From Sphingopyxis sp. JAI128 (GTDB lineage Bacteria; Pseudomonadota; Alphaproteobacteria; Sphingomonadales; Sphingomonadaceae): DNA of 64,000 bases. Below, piece by piece: positions 1-9,229 of the stretch. The DNA lies in NCBI RefSeq assembly GCF_014207235.1, contig NZ_JACHDA010000003.1, positions 310,001 to 374,000 on the forward strand. The letters are read 5' to 3'. Below the pieces are notes generated by a model. The model was not told the origin of the DNA and did not search any database. It saw nothing but the letters and a program-made list of their open reading frames with translations. The position numbers and the translations under genes were made by a program. Position 1 is the stretch's first letter, and each line of letters opens with the position of its first letter.

Positions 1-161
1 AGGAACCCGGCCCGGTCGGCGGCGGATCGAACGTCATCGACCTGATGGCGGCCTTGAAAGCATCGGTCGACGGCAAGAAAAAGGCGGCGGCAAGCAAGGC
101 GAAGACAACGCCCGCGAAAAAGGCCCCGGCCAAAAAGACCGCCGAACGCAAGCGCGCCTGA
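1..161 (+). CDS. ku: Ku protein, C-terminal end only (partial)
   Basis: The window opens inside an open frame (first full codon at 3) that ends in TGA at 159-161. The last 52 residues contain NVIDLMAALKAS followed by a Lys/Ala/Pro-rich tail (KKAPAKKTAERKRA). Bacterial Ku proteins end this way: a short conserved helix, then a basic tail that contacts DNA. Ku is the homodimeric ring that binds double-strand break ends and recruits LigD for non-homologous end joining. The identification rests on the tail plus ligD lying 0.5 kb downstream on the same strand. The stop overlaps the next start codon (TGATG), so the two genes are translationally coupled. Confidence 0.82.
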   Translation, partial: EPGPVGGGSNVIDLMAALKASVDGKKKAAASKAKTTPAKKAPAKKTAERKRA

Positions 162-658
162 TGGAACTGAACGCCGCGCTCTGGTGGGAAACGATCGACG
201 CGCAGGTGCTCCTGCGCCTCGGCGTCGCGACCTTTGTCGGCCTGCTGCTCGGGCTCGACCGCGAGCTCAAGGGCTATGACGCCGGGCTACGCACGCACGG
301 GATGGTCGCGCTCAGTTCGTCGCTGATGACCGTCGTCGCGATCGCCCTCTATCACCAGCTCGGCGGTGTGGAATCGTCGATCGACCCGCTCCGCGTGATC
401 GAGGGCATGGCGGCCGCCATCGGCATCATCGCGGCGGGGCTGATCATCGTGAAGGGCAGCGAGGTGCGCAACCTCACCACCGCGGCGCATATCTGGCTGA
501 CCGCGGCGATCGGCATCGCAAGCGGCGCGGGCTATTTCGCGGTGGTATGCATCGCCGCCGGGCTTGCGCTCGTGCTACTCATCCTTCTGCGCTTCGTCGA
601 ACGCCGACTGCCCGAGGCAGAGGAAAGCCTCAAGGAAGATGGGAATGCCGCGCGCTGA
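161..658 (+). CDS. MgtC/SapB family membrane protein
   Basis: The protein has 165 residues and four or five hydrophobic segments. The N-terminal part carries RLGVATFVGLLLGLDRE, the conserved first helix and acidic loop of the MgtC/SapB family, followed by GLRTHGMVAL (RTH motif) and GMAAAIGIIAAG. The family is made of inner-membrane proteins. MgtC itself restrains the F1Fo ATP synthase in magnesium-limited intracellular pathogens, but most short single-domain members such as this have no assigned function. The start overlaps the ku stop, and the 3' end overlaps the likely ligD start, so it is transcribed and translated with the end-joining genes. Whether it has a role in repair is unknown. Confidence 0.85.
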   Translation: MELNAALWWETIDAQVLLRLGVATFVGLLLGLDRELKGYDAGLRTHGMVALSSSLMTVVAIALYHQLGGVESSIDPLRVIEGMAAAIGIIAAGLIIVKGSEVRNLTTAAHIWLTAAIGIASGAGYFAVVCIAAGLALVLLILLRFVERRLPEAEESLKEDGNAAR

Positions 659-3176
659 CCCCCTCGCCCAATATAACGCCAAGCGCGATTTCGAGCTGAC
701 CCCTGAGCCGGCGGGCAAGGTTCGGAAGGCCGCCAAAAGAGATAAGGAGGGCAACCGTTTCGTCGTTCAGAAGCATGACGCGACGCGGCTGCATTACGAC
801 TTCCGGCTCGAAGTCGATGGCGTTCTGAAAAGCTGGGCGGTGACCAGGGGCCCGAGCGCCGACCCCGCCGACAAGCGCCTCGCGGTGCGCACCGAGGATC
901 ACCCGATGAGCTACGCCGATTTCGAAGGCGTGATCCCCAAGGGCGAATATGGCGGCGGCAGCGTGATGCTGTGGGACACAGGCACCTGGGCGCCCGTCGA
1001 AGGCAAGAGCGCGAAGGATATCGAGAAAGGCCATCTCCACTTCATCCTCGACGGCGAGCGCATGAAGGGCGAATGGCTGCTCGTCCGCATGAAGCCGCGT
1101 CCCGGCGAGAAGCGCGAGAACTGGCTGCTCCGCAAGATCGACGACGCCTTTGCAGGCGGCACCGACGACCTCGTCGGACGCCAGCTCACGAGTGTCCTCA
1201 CCGGCCGCACCATGGCCGAAATCGCCGGCGACGAAGGCGGCGAGCAATCGCTGAAGGGCGCGAAGGGCGAGGCCTTTGCAAAGAAGATGGCCGATGCGGC
1301 AGCGCACAACAAAAAGGTCGCCAAGGCGAAGCCCCAAGGCGTAAGGACGCGCAAACCGCCCAAATTCCGTCCGCTTCAGCTCGCGACGCTCGTCGATGCG
1401 GTGCCGTCGGGCAACGGCTGGTTCCACGAGATCAAATATGACGGCTATCGCGCCCAGATCGCCGCCGCCGGAGCAGAGGTGCGCGTCTTCACGCGCAATG
1501 GCCTCGACTGGACCGACAAATTCGCCCCGCTCGTGCGGCACATCGCCGCGCTCGACCTGCCGCCGTCGCTGATCGACGGCGAGATCGTCGCTTATGGCAA
1601 GGACGGCAACCCCGACTTTTCCTCGCTCCAGGCGGTGCTCAAACGCGGCCACGGCGCGCAGGACGACGCGACCGACCTTCACTTCTTCGCCTTCGACCTC
1701 CTCGAACTGGACGGCAAAAGCCTCGCCAAGCTCGGCAACCTCGAACGCAAGGAACGGCTCGAGGCCCTGCTTTGCGACGCGCAGCCCCCGGTCGCGGTCG
1801 CCGATCATGTCATCGGCGCGGGCGAAACGCTCTACGCCGCAATGTGCGATGCCGGGCAGGAGGGAATCATTTCGAAACGTGCCGACGCGGCCTATTCGGG
1901 CCGGCGCTCGAAGAATTGGGTGAAGGTCAAATGCACGCGGCGGCAGGAGTTCGTCATCGTCGGCTGGAACCCCTCGTCGGCCAGGGCGCGCCCCTTCGCC
2001 TCGCTCCTCCTCGCGCAGCATGAAAAGGGCGAGCTCGTCTACAAGGGCAATGTCGGCACCGGCTTCGACGCCGACACAATGGCCGCGCTCGCGAAGACAT
2101 TCGCGCGCCTCGAACGCAAGACGCCGCCGGTCGACGTCGATGCGGCGGCCGCGCGCAAGGCGCATTGGCTCAGGCCCGATCTCGTCGCCGAAATCGCCTT
2201 CGCCGAATTTACCGCGAGCGGATCGGTGCGCCACGCCAGCTTTCTCGGCCTGCGCAGCGACAAGGAGGCGAAACAGGTGACCCCCGAAACCCAGCAGCCA
2301 GCACCCCAGGCGGCAAGCGACGTAAAGATCAGCAGCCGCGATCGCGTCATCTTCCCCGAAGCGAAGGCGACCAAGGGCGACCTCGCCGACTATTATGCCG
2401 CACTCGCCCCGCTGATGCTCCCGCACATGGCGCGCCGCCCGATCAGCCTCGTTCGCTGCCCGCAGGGGCGCGCGAAGAAATGCTTTTTCCAGAAGCACGA
2501 CTCGGGCAGCTTCGGCGAGCATGTCCACCATGTCCCGATCCGCGAGAAGGACGGGGGGCATGAGGATTATCTCTATGTCGAAGATGCCGACGGCATCCTC
2601 GCGTGCGTCCAGATGGGCACGATCGAATTCCACGGCTGGGGCAGCCATGTCGGTGCGCTCGAAAAGCCCGACCGCATGGTGTTCGACCTCGACCCCGACG
2701 AAGGACTCGATTTTGCCGATGTGAAAAAGGCCGCAACCGACATCCGCCGCCAGCTCGCCGATATCGGCCTCGTCAGCTTCGCGATGCTCTCGGGCGGCAA
2801 GGGCGTGCATGTCGTCGTGCCGCTCGATCCAGGCCACGGCTGGGACGCGCACAAGGGTTTCGCGAAACGCTTCGCCGAGGCGCTGAGCCTCGCCGAACCC
2901 GACCGCTATGTCGCGACGATGAGCAAGGCGAAGCGCAAGGGCAAGATCTTCATCGACTGGCTCCGCAACCAGCGGGGCAGCACCGCGATCATGCCCTATG
3001 CGGCGCGCGCGCGCGAACACGCCCCGGTCGCGGTCCCGATCGGCTGGGACGCGCTGGCCGATGTCGAAAACGCGGGACAATGGACGATCGAAGACGCCGA
3101 CGCGCTGCTCGAACGCGCCGCCGGCGCCGACCTCAAAGGTTGGGGCTTCGCCAGCCAGCGCCTTCCCGATCATTGA
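639..3176 (+). CDS. ligD: ATP-dependent DNA ligase D (phosphoesterase-ligase-polymerase)
   Basis: Multifunctional end-joining enzyme of about 845 residues. An N-terminal 3'-phosphoesterase domain (about 1-200) shows HDATRLHYDFRLE with catalytic-type histidines near 46 and 52, and HPMSYADFEG. The central adenylyltransferase (about 270-560) has motif I EIKYDGYR with nucleophile Lys266 and motif DGEIVAY. The C-terminal primase-polymerase domain (about 570-845) has the metal-binding FDLDPDE near residue 685. The order PE-LIG-POL is that of Pseudomonas LigD. Two starts are possible, ATG 639 and ATG 645; an AAGGA at 632-636 fits 645 best. Upstream in-frame codons reach into the MgtC gene and are unlikely starts. 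It works with Ku to trim, fill and seal broken ends. Confidence 0.95.
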   Translation: MGMPRADPLAQYNAKRDFELTPEPAGKVRKAAKRDKEGNRFVVQKHDATRLHYDFRLEVDGVLKSWAVTRGPSADPADKRLAVRTEDHPMSYADFEGVIPKGEYGGGSVMLWDTGTWAPVEGKSAKDIEKGHLHFILDGERMKGEWLLVRMKPRPGEKRENWLLRKIDDAFAGGTDDLVGRQLTSVLTGRTMAEIAGDEGGEQSLKGAKGEAFAKKMADAAAHNKKVAKAKPQGVRTRKPPKFRPLQLATLVDAVPSGNGWFHEIKYDGYRAQIAAAGAEVRVFTRNGLDWTDKFAPLVRHIAALDLPPSLIDGEIVAYGKDGNPDFSSLQAVLKRGHGAQDDATDLHFFAFDLLELDGKSLAKLGNLERKERLEALLCDAQPPVAVADHVIGAGETLYAAMCDAGQEGIISKRADAAYSGRRSKNWVKVKCTRRQEFVIVGWNPSSARARPFASLLLAQHEKGELVYKGNVGTGFDADTMAALAKTFARLERKTPPVDVDAAAARKAHWLRPDLVAEIAFAEFTASGSVRHASFLGLRSDKEAKQVTPETQQPAPQAASDVKISSRDRVIFPEAKATKGDLADYYAALAPLMLPHMARRPISLVRCPQGRAKKCFFQKHDSGSFGEHVHHVPIREKDGGHEDYLYVEDADGILACVQMGTIEFHGWGSHVGALEKPDRMVFDLDPDEGLDFADVKKAATDIRRQLADIGLVSFAMLSGGKGVHVVVPLDPGHGWDAHKGFAKRFAEALSLAEPDRYVATMSKAKRKGKIFIDWLRNQRGSTAIMPYAARAREHAPVAVPIGWDALADVENAGQWTIEDADALLERAAGADLKGWGFASQRLPDH

Positions 3177-3370
3177 GTCGCGACCGCAAATTGGTTAGAA
3201 ATCTAATAAGCATTCTAATGGAACCAATATATAACCAAAAATAGCTATTCAACCGCTTGAACGGGTCTAATTTCGCGACGAAACGAGATTGACCCGAGGA
3301 TTGGTCCGTATAAATTCCGCGCTAAATCAGCAGGTATAGCTGATTGGCATCCACGAGGAGGGAATTTGAC

Positions 3371-6046
3371 ATGACCAATATCCGATATTGGCTGGCTTCG
3401 GCGAGCATTGGTACGATGCTTCTCGCCGCTTCGACCGCCCAGGCGCAGACCGCCGCGTCCGCCGCCGACGCCGCTACGGCCGAAAGCGAAATCATTGTCA
3501 CCGGCATCCGCGGATCGCTGCGCGAAGCAATCGACGCCAAGCGGGACCTGTCCGTCATCGCCGATGTCGTCACCGCCGAGGATGTCGGCAAATTCCCCGA
3601 CAAGAATGTCGCCGAGGCGCTTCAGCGCGTCCCCGGCATCGTCGTCAACCGCGAGTTCGGCGAAGGCGAGCGCGTGTCGCTCCGCGGCACCGCTCCGAAC
3701 CTTAACAAGACCCTCCTCAACGGCCACAGCGTCGCGACCGCCGATTGGTTCATCCTCGATCAGGTCGCTTCGACGCGCAGTTTCAACTACCTCACCCTGC
3801 CCGCCGAAATCATCGGCCGCCTCGAAGTTTACAAGAGCCCGCAGGCCGACGTCGAGGAAGGCGGTGTCGGCGGCACGATCAACGTCATCACGCGGAGCCC
3901 GCTCGACCTCGACCCGCTCACCCTCTCCGCCTCGGTGCAGGGCGCCTATTCGGACCTGTCGGAAAAATTCGACCCGCAATTGTCGGGGCTCGTCAGCTGG
4001 AAAAACGCCGACGAGACGTTCGGCGTCCTCGTCGGCGCGATCTACCAGAAGCGCCGCACGCGCCGCGACGGGCTCGAAATCTTCGGCTACCGCTCCTTCC
4101 CCGTCGGCGGCGGCGACGCGCTCGTCCCGACGCTGATCGGCTCGACCTTGTTCGAACAGACGCGCGAACGCTATGGCGCCAATATCGGCATCCAGTTCCG
4201 CCCGTCGGATCAGCTCGAAGTCAACATCACGGGCCTCTATTCCCGCTTCAACGCCGACAACTTCAACCAGAATTATATCGCATGGGGCGAACAGGCGCTC
4301 GCCGGCGGCGGCACGATCAGCAATGCCGTGGTGCAGGGCGGCGTCGCCGTGTCGGGCGATATCGCCTCGGCCAATGGCGGCACCACCGGTTTCGGCGTCG
4401 TCTATGACGCGATCGACCGGCAAGCGGTCGCGAAGACCGTCTCCGCCGATTTCGACCTGACCTATCGCCCGACCGACAGCCTCTCGGTGCATTTCAAGGC
4501 CGGCTGGACCAAGGCGAACGGCGACACGAGCAATGAGAATTTCATCGAATTCGCCGGCCCCGGCGCCTTCGGCTACGACCTAACCAGCGGCCGCCCCGAA
4601 GTCAGCTTCGCGAACCCCGATCCGCTCGACCCCGCGGGCATCCACCCCGATTTCGGCCGCATCCAGTCGGTGACCAACGACGATGAAGAAAAATATGTCT
4701 ATCTCGACGTCGAGAAAGAGGTCGAATGGGGGCCGCTCACCGCGCTCAAATTCGGGCTCAAATATACCGACCACGACCGCGCCGCCGAACGCTTCGCGAC
4801 CAACGGCGGCGTCTTTACGCCGGGCCTCCGCTGCGACGGGGCGCCGTGCACCGCGGCCGATTTCGCGACCGGCGGCGGCATGCCCGGCGACTTTCTGGGC
4901 AATATCGCCGCGCCCGGCACGCTCCGCGATTATTGGCGCGTCGATCCCGCGAAGCTGCGCGCCATCTATGGCGCGTCGACGTCCCCCTCCAACGACCGCT
5001 TCCTCGTCCCCGGCAACACTTACTCGATCAACGAAAAGGCTTGGGGCGGGTACGGCCTTGCCAAATTCGGCGGCGACGGCTGGCGCGGCAATGTCGGCGT
5101 GCGGGTGATCGAAACGAAGCAGACGTCGGACGGCTTCACCATCGGCGGTGCGAACCCCGAATTCACCAACCCGTTCGGCGGCTTCACCCCCTCGCGCGCC
5201 AAGCGCTCCTACACCGACATCCTGCCGAGCGCGAACCTGTCCGTCGACCTGTCGGACCAGGTCGTGCTGCGCTTCGCCGCGGGCAAGACGGTGACGCGCC
5301 CCGACTTCGTCGACATCACCCCCGGCGTCGACCTCAACGGCACCCTGCTCACCGGGCGCGGCGGCGATCCGAACCTCGATCCGTACCGCGCCAACCAGTA
5401 CGACCTGTCGATCGAATTCTATCCCGACCGCGAGACGATCGTCGCGCTCGCCGCCTTCTACAAGGATATCCAGTCCTACATCGTCAACACGACCTCGACC
5501 GAAATATTGCCGGGCGTCTTCGTGCCGGGGTCCGAGCCCGCAGGCTGCGTCGCGGCGGGTGGCGGCAACCCGAACCTGTTCGACTGCCCCTATCAGATCA
5601 ACCGGCGCAGCAACGGCGACGGCGGGCGCAACCAGGGCTTCGAATTCCAGGTGTCGCGCCCGATCGGGGGCGGCTTCGGCGCGGTGGTCAATTACACTTA
5701 CTCGGACGCCAAGGCGAACAATGGCGACCCGATTCCGGGCAATTCGAAACATTCGCTCAACCTGACGGGCTATTATGAGAACGACCTCGTCAGTGCCCGA
5801 CTCTCGTATAATTACCGGTCGAAATTCTTCATCGACATCGACCGCGCGGCGCCGCTCAACCAGGCCGCATTGTCGTCGCTCGACGCCTCGGTCAGCGTCA
5901 ACATCACCGACAATATCGCGCTCACCGCCGACGCGGTGAACCTGACCAACGAGAAGATCGAGCAATATTCGGGTACCCGCGACCGTCCGCGCGCGATCTA
6001 TGACAATGGCCGCATATTCTATGTCGGCGCGCGGCTGAAGTTCTGA
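3371..6046 (+). CDS. TonB-dependent outer-membrane receptor
   Basis: Outer-membrane active transporter of 891 residues. A signal peptide (about 1-26) ends in AQAQ. It is followed by a TonB-box-like ESEIIVTG and a plug domain with KFPDKNVAEALQRVPGIV and RVSLRGTAPN, then a 22-strand barrel ending in the outer-membrane signature YVGARLKF with C-terminal Phe. The plug wording is typical of the large sphingomonad and Caulobacter subfamily thought to import carbohydrates, metal chelates or other large nutrients; the substrate cannot be read from sequence. ATG 3371 is chosen because GAGGAGGG lies 8 bases upstream and the signal peptide starts there. The leader at 3181-3370 is AT-rich. No inner-membrane partner lies next to it. 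Confidence 0.95.
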   Translation: MTNIRYWLASASIGTMLLAASTAQAQTAASAADAATAESEIIVTGIRGSLREAIDAKRDLSVIADVVTAEDVGKFPDKNVAEALQRVPGIVVNREFGEGERVSLRGTAPNLNKTLLNGHSVATADWFILDQVASTRSFNYLTLPAEIIGRLEVYKSPQADVEEGGVGGTINVITRSPLDLDPLTLSASVQGAYSDLSEKFDPQLSGLVSWKNADETFGVLVGAIYQKRRTRRDGLEIFGYRSFPVGGGDALVPTLIGSTLFEQTRERYGANIGIQFRPSDQLEVNITGLYSRFNADNFNQNYIAWGEQALAGGGTISNAVVQGGVAVSGDIASANGGTTGFGVVYDAIDRQAVAKTVSADFDLTYRPTDSLSVHFKAGWTKANGDTSNENFIEFAGPGAFGYDLTSGRPEVSFANPDPLDPAGIHPDFGRIQSVTNDDEEKYVYLDVEKEVEWGPLTALKFGLKYTDHDRAAERFATNGGVFTPGLRCDGAPCTAADFATGGGMPGDFLGNIAAPGTLRDYWRVDPAKLRAIYGASTSPSNDRFLVPGNTYSINEKAWGGYGLAKFGGDGWRGNVGVRVIETKQTSDGFTIGGANPEFTNPFGGFTPSRAKRSYTDILPSANLSVDLSDQVVLRFAAGKTVTRPDFVDITPGVDLNGTLLTGRGGDPNLDPYRANQYDLSIEFYPDRETIVALAAFYKDIQSYIVNTTSTEILPGVFVPGSEPAGCVAAGGGNPNLFDCPYQINRRSNGDGGRNQGFEFQVSRPIGGGFGAVVNYTYSDAKANNGDPIPGNSKHSLNLTGYYENDLVSARLSYNYRSKFFIDIDRAAPLNQAALSSLDASVSVNITDNIALTADAVNLTNEKIEQYSGTRDRPRAIYDNGRIFYVGARLKF

Positions 6047-6063
6047 TCCGGCGGGTCGCCGAC

Positions 6064-6093
6064 CGCGCTATCGGGCCGCAGCCCGATAGCGCG
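6064..6093. terminator. Perfect hairpin between convergent genes
   Basis: Arms of 13 bp (CGCGCTATCGGGC and its exact complement) surround a 4-base loop. The hairpin sits 17 bases after the TonB receptor stop and covers the last codons and stop of the convergent AraC gene. It could stop transcription from both sides, but there is no T-tract, so a classical intrinsic terminator is not certain. Confidence 0.55.
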
Positions 6094-6928
6094 ACGGCGG
6101 CACCCCGAAGCGCCGGGCAAAGGCGGTCGCGAAATGGCTGGGCGAGGCAAAACCCGTCGCCAGCGCCACCTCGGTCACCGGCTCCGCGCCATGCCACAGC
6201 CGCCGCGCCGCCTCGTCGAGCCGCGCGCGCATCACATATTGCCAGGGCGACAGGCCGAAGGCGTCGTGAAACGCATCGGTAAAGCGCCGCACCTCCATGC
6301 CGACCAGCGCTGCGAGCGCGGCCAGACTATGCTCGGCATCGAGCTGCCCGCGCACCGCATCGGCCAGCCGGTTGCGCTCCGATGCCGACAGCGCCCGGTG
6401 GCGCGCGCCCCGCTCGCGGTACCCGTAATGGGTCCGCAGATGCCGCTCGATCGCGTCGCCGGCCTCGTGCGCCGCCATCCGCGCCAGATCGTCGTCCGGC
6501 CCGCGAACAAGCCCGGCAAGGCGCGCGCCCGCGCGAAAGAGAAACTCGTCGCGATGCTTCACGCGCGCCGCCAGCGGCGCATCGGCGAGCAGCGCCGTCG
6601 GCACGCTGAGTTCGACGAACTCCGCCCGTTCGCCTTGCGCCAGCGCGGCATAGCGGCACGCGGCGGGGATCATCCATATATCGCCGCGCGCCGGCATCGC
6701 CGGTCCCGACGGTCCGACCGAAAATTCGCAGTCCATCCGGTCGAGCCGCCCGCCGAGATGGAGGACAACGACATGATGCGCTTCCTCAAAGGCCCAGTCG
6801 GTCGGCGAAGCCAGATTTTCGGTGGCGGCCAGCACGCCCAGCCGGCCGATCTGCGCCTGATGCCGGGCGACGACGTCGCGCGGCGATCGCGGGCGGATGC
6901 CATCCCATATGGTTGCGGCTTCGTTCAA
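6068..6928 (-). CDS. AraC family transcriptional regulator
   Basis: The protein has 286 residues. The N-terminal half resembles a cupin-type sensor domain. The C-terminal 100 residues form a two-HTH AraC/XylS domain: LAALVGMEVRRFTDAFHDAFGLSPWQYV, then ALATGFASPSHFATAFARRFGVPPSRYR, which is the family signature. The start is a TTG at 6928, with AAGGTGGG just upstream and no in-frame ATG nearby. It is divergent from the short-chain dehydrogenase at 7051 with 122 bases between them, so that gene is the most likely target. The TonB receptor on the other side is convergent and less likely to be controlled by it. The ligand is unknown. Confidence 0.9.
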   Translation of the reverse strand: MNEAATIWDGIRPRSPRDVVARHQAQIGRLGVLAATENLASPTDWAFEEAHHVVVLHLGGRLDRMDCEFSVGPSGPAMPARGDIWMIPAACRYAALAQGERAEFVELSVPTALLADAPLAARVKHRDEFLFRAGARLAGLVRGPDDDLARMAAHEAGDAIERHLRTHYGYRERGARHRALSASERNRLADAVRGQLDAEHSLAALAALVGMEVRRFTDAFHDAFGLSPWQYVMRARLDEAARRLWHGAEPVTEVALATGFASPSHFATAFARRFGVPPSRYRAAAR

Positions 6929-7050
6929 TCACCCACCTTGCAAGCCCCCACGACTCGCCATGACGATTTTTCCGAATCTGTGCCGGAATTTGAAAGCGGG
7001 CAAGGCGAAAGGCGCTTAGCCTTGGAAAAACAACAGCCAAGGAGACCAGT

Positions 7051-7824
7051 ATGGCCGATCACAGCATCAAGGGTAAGACCGTGCTCATCGCCGGCGGCGG
7101 CAAGAATCTGGGCGGGCTGATCGCGCGCGACCTCGCTGCGCACGGCGCAAAGGCGATCGCGATCCATTACAACAGCCCCGCTTCCGCCCCCGAAACCGAA
7201 GCCACGCTGGCCGCAGTCCGCGCGGCGGGCGCCGAAGCCGTGGCATTCCAGGCCGACCTCACCTCGGCGGGAGCGGTCGAAAAGCTGTTCGCCGACACGA
7301 TTGCCGCCATCGGCCGCCCCGACATCGCGATCAACACCGTCGGCAAGGTTCTCAAAAAGCCCTTCACCGAGATCGGCGAGGACGAATATGACGAAATGAC
7401 CGCGGTCAATTCGAAAACCGCCTTCTTCTTCCTGAAAGAGGCGGGCAAGCATGTGAACGACAATGGCAAGGTATGTACGCTCGTCACCTCGCTGCTCGGT
7501 GCCTATACGCCCTTCTACGCCGCTTATGCCGGGACCAAGGCGCCGGTCGAACATTTCACCCGCGCCGCGTCGAAGGAGTTCGGCGAGCGCGGCATTTCGG
7601 TCACCGCGATCGGACCGGGGCCGATGGACACCCCCTTCTTCTACCCCGCCGAAGGCGACGATGCGGTCGCCTATCACAAATCGGCGGCGGCGCTCTCGCC
7701 CTTTTCGAAAACTGGGCTCACCGACATCGAAGATATCGTGCCGTGGATCCGCATGCTCGTGTCGGACGGCTGGTGGATGACCGGCCAGACGATCCTCGTC
7801 AACGGCGGCTACACGACCAAGTGA
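7051..7824 (+). CDS. SDR family NAD(P)-dependent oxidoreductase
   Basis: Classical short-chain dehydrogenase of 257 residues. The nucleotide-binding motif is a variant, GGGKNLGG at 15-22, in place of TGxxxGxG. The catalytic Tyr159 and Lys163 lie in AAYAGTK, and a Ser lies in LVTSLLGAY. The C-terminus has WMTGQTILVNGGY, as in most family members. It acts as a cytoplasmic oxidoreductase on an alcohol or carbonyl; the substrate is not predictable. CAAGGAGACCAGT supplies a good ribosome site before ATG 7051. It is divergent from the AraC gene, which probably regulates it. A GC-rich hairpin (CCTGCGGC...GCCGCAGG, about 7832-7854) follows the stop. Confidence 0.92.
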   Translation: MADHSIKGKTVLIAGGGKNLGGLIARDLAAHGAKAIAIHYNSPASAPETEATLAAVRAAGAEAVAFQADLTSAGAVEKLFADTIAAIGRPDIAINTVGKVLKKPFTEIGEDEYDEMTAVNSKTAFFFLKEAGKHVNDNGKVCTLVTSLLGAYTPFYAAYAGTKAPVEHFTRAASKEFGERGISVTAIGPGPMDTPFFYPAEGDDAVAYHKSAAALSPFSKTGLTDIEDIVPWIRMLVSDGWWMTGQTILVNGGYTTK

Positions 7825-7935
7825 CCCCTCCCCCTGCGGCCCCCGGGCCGCAGGGCACCCCCCTCCCCATCGCAACCCGAAGGCGGCTGGCCCTGGACGG
7901 CCGGCCGGCCTGCCGGCCAAAGCGCGACGGGGGGA

Positions 7936-9048
7936 TCATTCCGCCGCGCCATCCCCCTGCGCCGCCTTCGCCTTCCGCCGCTGCCGCCACGACGGCACCG
8001 TCTTCACCCCGGCCACCCCGTCGCCCAAGGCCGGGGTCAAGGGCACCGCCGGCACCGGCTCGCCGCGCGCCTCCGCCGCCTCGATCCACGCCAGATAGCC
8101 CTCGGGAATATCGCCCCCCGCGCTCACCCAATCGGCCTCGCCCGCAAAGCGCTGCACCGGTTCGGCATCCCCCGGCGCGCCCTCGTACATCTGCAGCGGC
8201 CCATGATAGGGCGCGTCATGCTCGCGCAGCTGCACCAGCGCGACCCCCGGATCGTCGAGCTGCGTGGCGATCGCCTCGGGCCCGCCCTCGTCCGCCGCAG
8301 CGATCAGCGCGCGTCGCCGTTCGGCGAGCGCGTGCAGCGCCGCGTCGATCTCGGCCTGCGCCTGTGCGTCGAGCGCCACCCCGTCGAACCCGCCCAGCAG
8401 CGCCGCCGCCGCGTCCTGCGCCCCCACCGGATCGCCCGCACCCGCCGCCGCGGCACCATGGATCACCGTCCGCACCGTCGTCGTCGAGGCTTCGGCCACC
8501 GCGCCCGCGGCCCCACCTTGATGTCCGTTCGTGTCGAGCAAAGCCTGTCCCGTGCCTGTCGAGGCGGTCGAGGCACCCGCGACCGCAGCGCCCGCCCCCG
8601 CGCTGGCCCGCGTCGAGAAATAGTTGATCGTCGTCCGCTTGCCCGCCGCGTCCTGCCCATAATGGCGCAGGCAGAACATCAGCAACGCATCATTGTGCCG
8701 CCGCCGGAACCCCATCAGCTTGCCGGCGACAAAGACGGGCACCAGATAGCCGTCGATCGCGCGTTCGAACGCAATGTCCTTCAGCCGCGCGACCCCGAAA
8801 TCGAGCGCCGCCTCCCACGCCCGCCGAAAGCTCTCCGCCCCCGGCGCGCGGCGCAGCGTATAGCAATTCGTCTGCGCCATATTGACCATCGCCGCCGCGC
8901 GGCTGACCGACCCCGTATCGGCGAGCGCCGCGATAAAAGCCTTCTGCCGCTCGGGCGTCCACCCGTCGTGCCGGTATTTGCGCGGCACCGGCGTAAAGTC
9001 GGGCAGCGGCGGCCGCGCCTCCTTCGCAATGGGGGTGCGGTTCTGCAT
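7936..9048 (-). CDS. Unknown protein with N-terminal HTH of small-terminase type
   Basis: No named family is recognised for the whole 370-residue protein. Residues about 25-100 (GWTPERQKAFIAALADTGSV, then a helix with AAAMVNMAQT and WEAALDFG) look like the HTH of phage small terminase subunits, in which GS-x-AAA marks the first helices. The middle is Ala/Gly/Thr-rich and probably disordered (about 150-240). The C-terminus has WI/W-containing acidic stretches and a basic end (WRQRRKAKA). GC content matches the chromosome rather than the AT-rich island next to it. AGGAGGACGCATC precedes ATG 9048. There are no portal, capsid or large-terminase genes nearby, so this is either a lone chromosomal gene or a phage relic. 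DNA binding is inferred from the HTH only. Confidence 0.7.
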   Translation of the reverse strand: MQNRTPIAKEARPPLPDFTPVPRKYRHDGWTPERQKAFIAALADTGSVSRAAAMVNMAQTNCYTLRRAPGAESFRRAWEAALDFGVARLKDIAFERAIDGYLVPVFVAGKLMGFRRRHNDALLMFCLRHYGQDAAGKRTTINYFSTRASAGAGAAVAGASTASTGTGQALLDTNGHQGGAAGAVAEASTTTVRTVIHGAAAAGAGDPVGAQDAAAALLGGFDGVALDAQAQAEIDAALHALAERRRALIAAADEGGPEAIATQLDDPGVALVQLREHDAPYHGPLQMYEGAPGDAEPVQRFAGEADWVSAGGDIPEGYLAWIEAAEARGEPVPAVPLTPALGDGVAGVKTVPSWRQRRKAKAAQGDGAAE

Positions 9049-9229
9049 GATGCGTCCTCCTGTTAGCCAAACCGGACAGGGTATGACGTGGCGGAGGAAT
9101 GTAGGAAAGGGGCTTGTTTATGGTTTGTTCCCATCACTACGGCACGGGTCGATAGATCACTCGGGATCGCGGCGAAGGAGAACGTTTAAGAAAACAGACG
9201 GAATTTTGGAGGATTAATTGCTCTACTGA

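Noticed and set aside
630..3173. Very long open frame antisense to ligD
   Set aside because: High GC3 on the coding strand leaves the antisense frame free of stops. It has no family motif, while the sense strand has all LigD domains.
3289..3314. TTGACC and TATAAA before the first TonB receptor as a promoter
   Set aside because: The spacing is 14 bases, too short for sigma-70; the leader probably has a promoter but I cannot place it.
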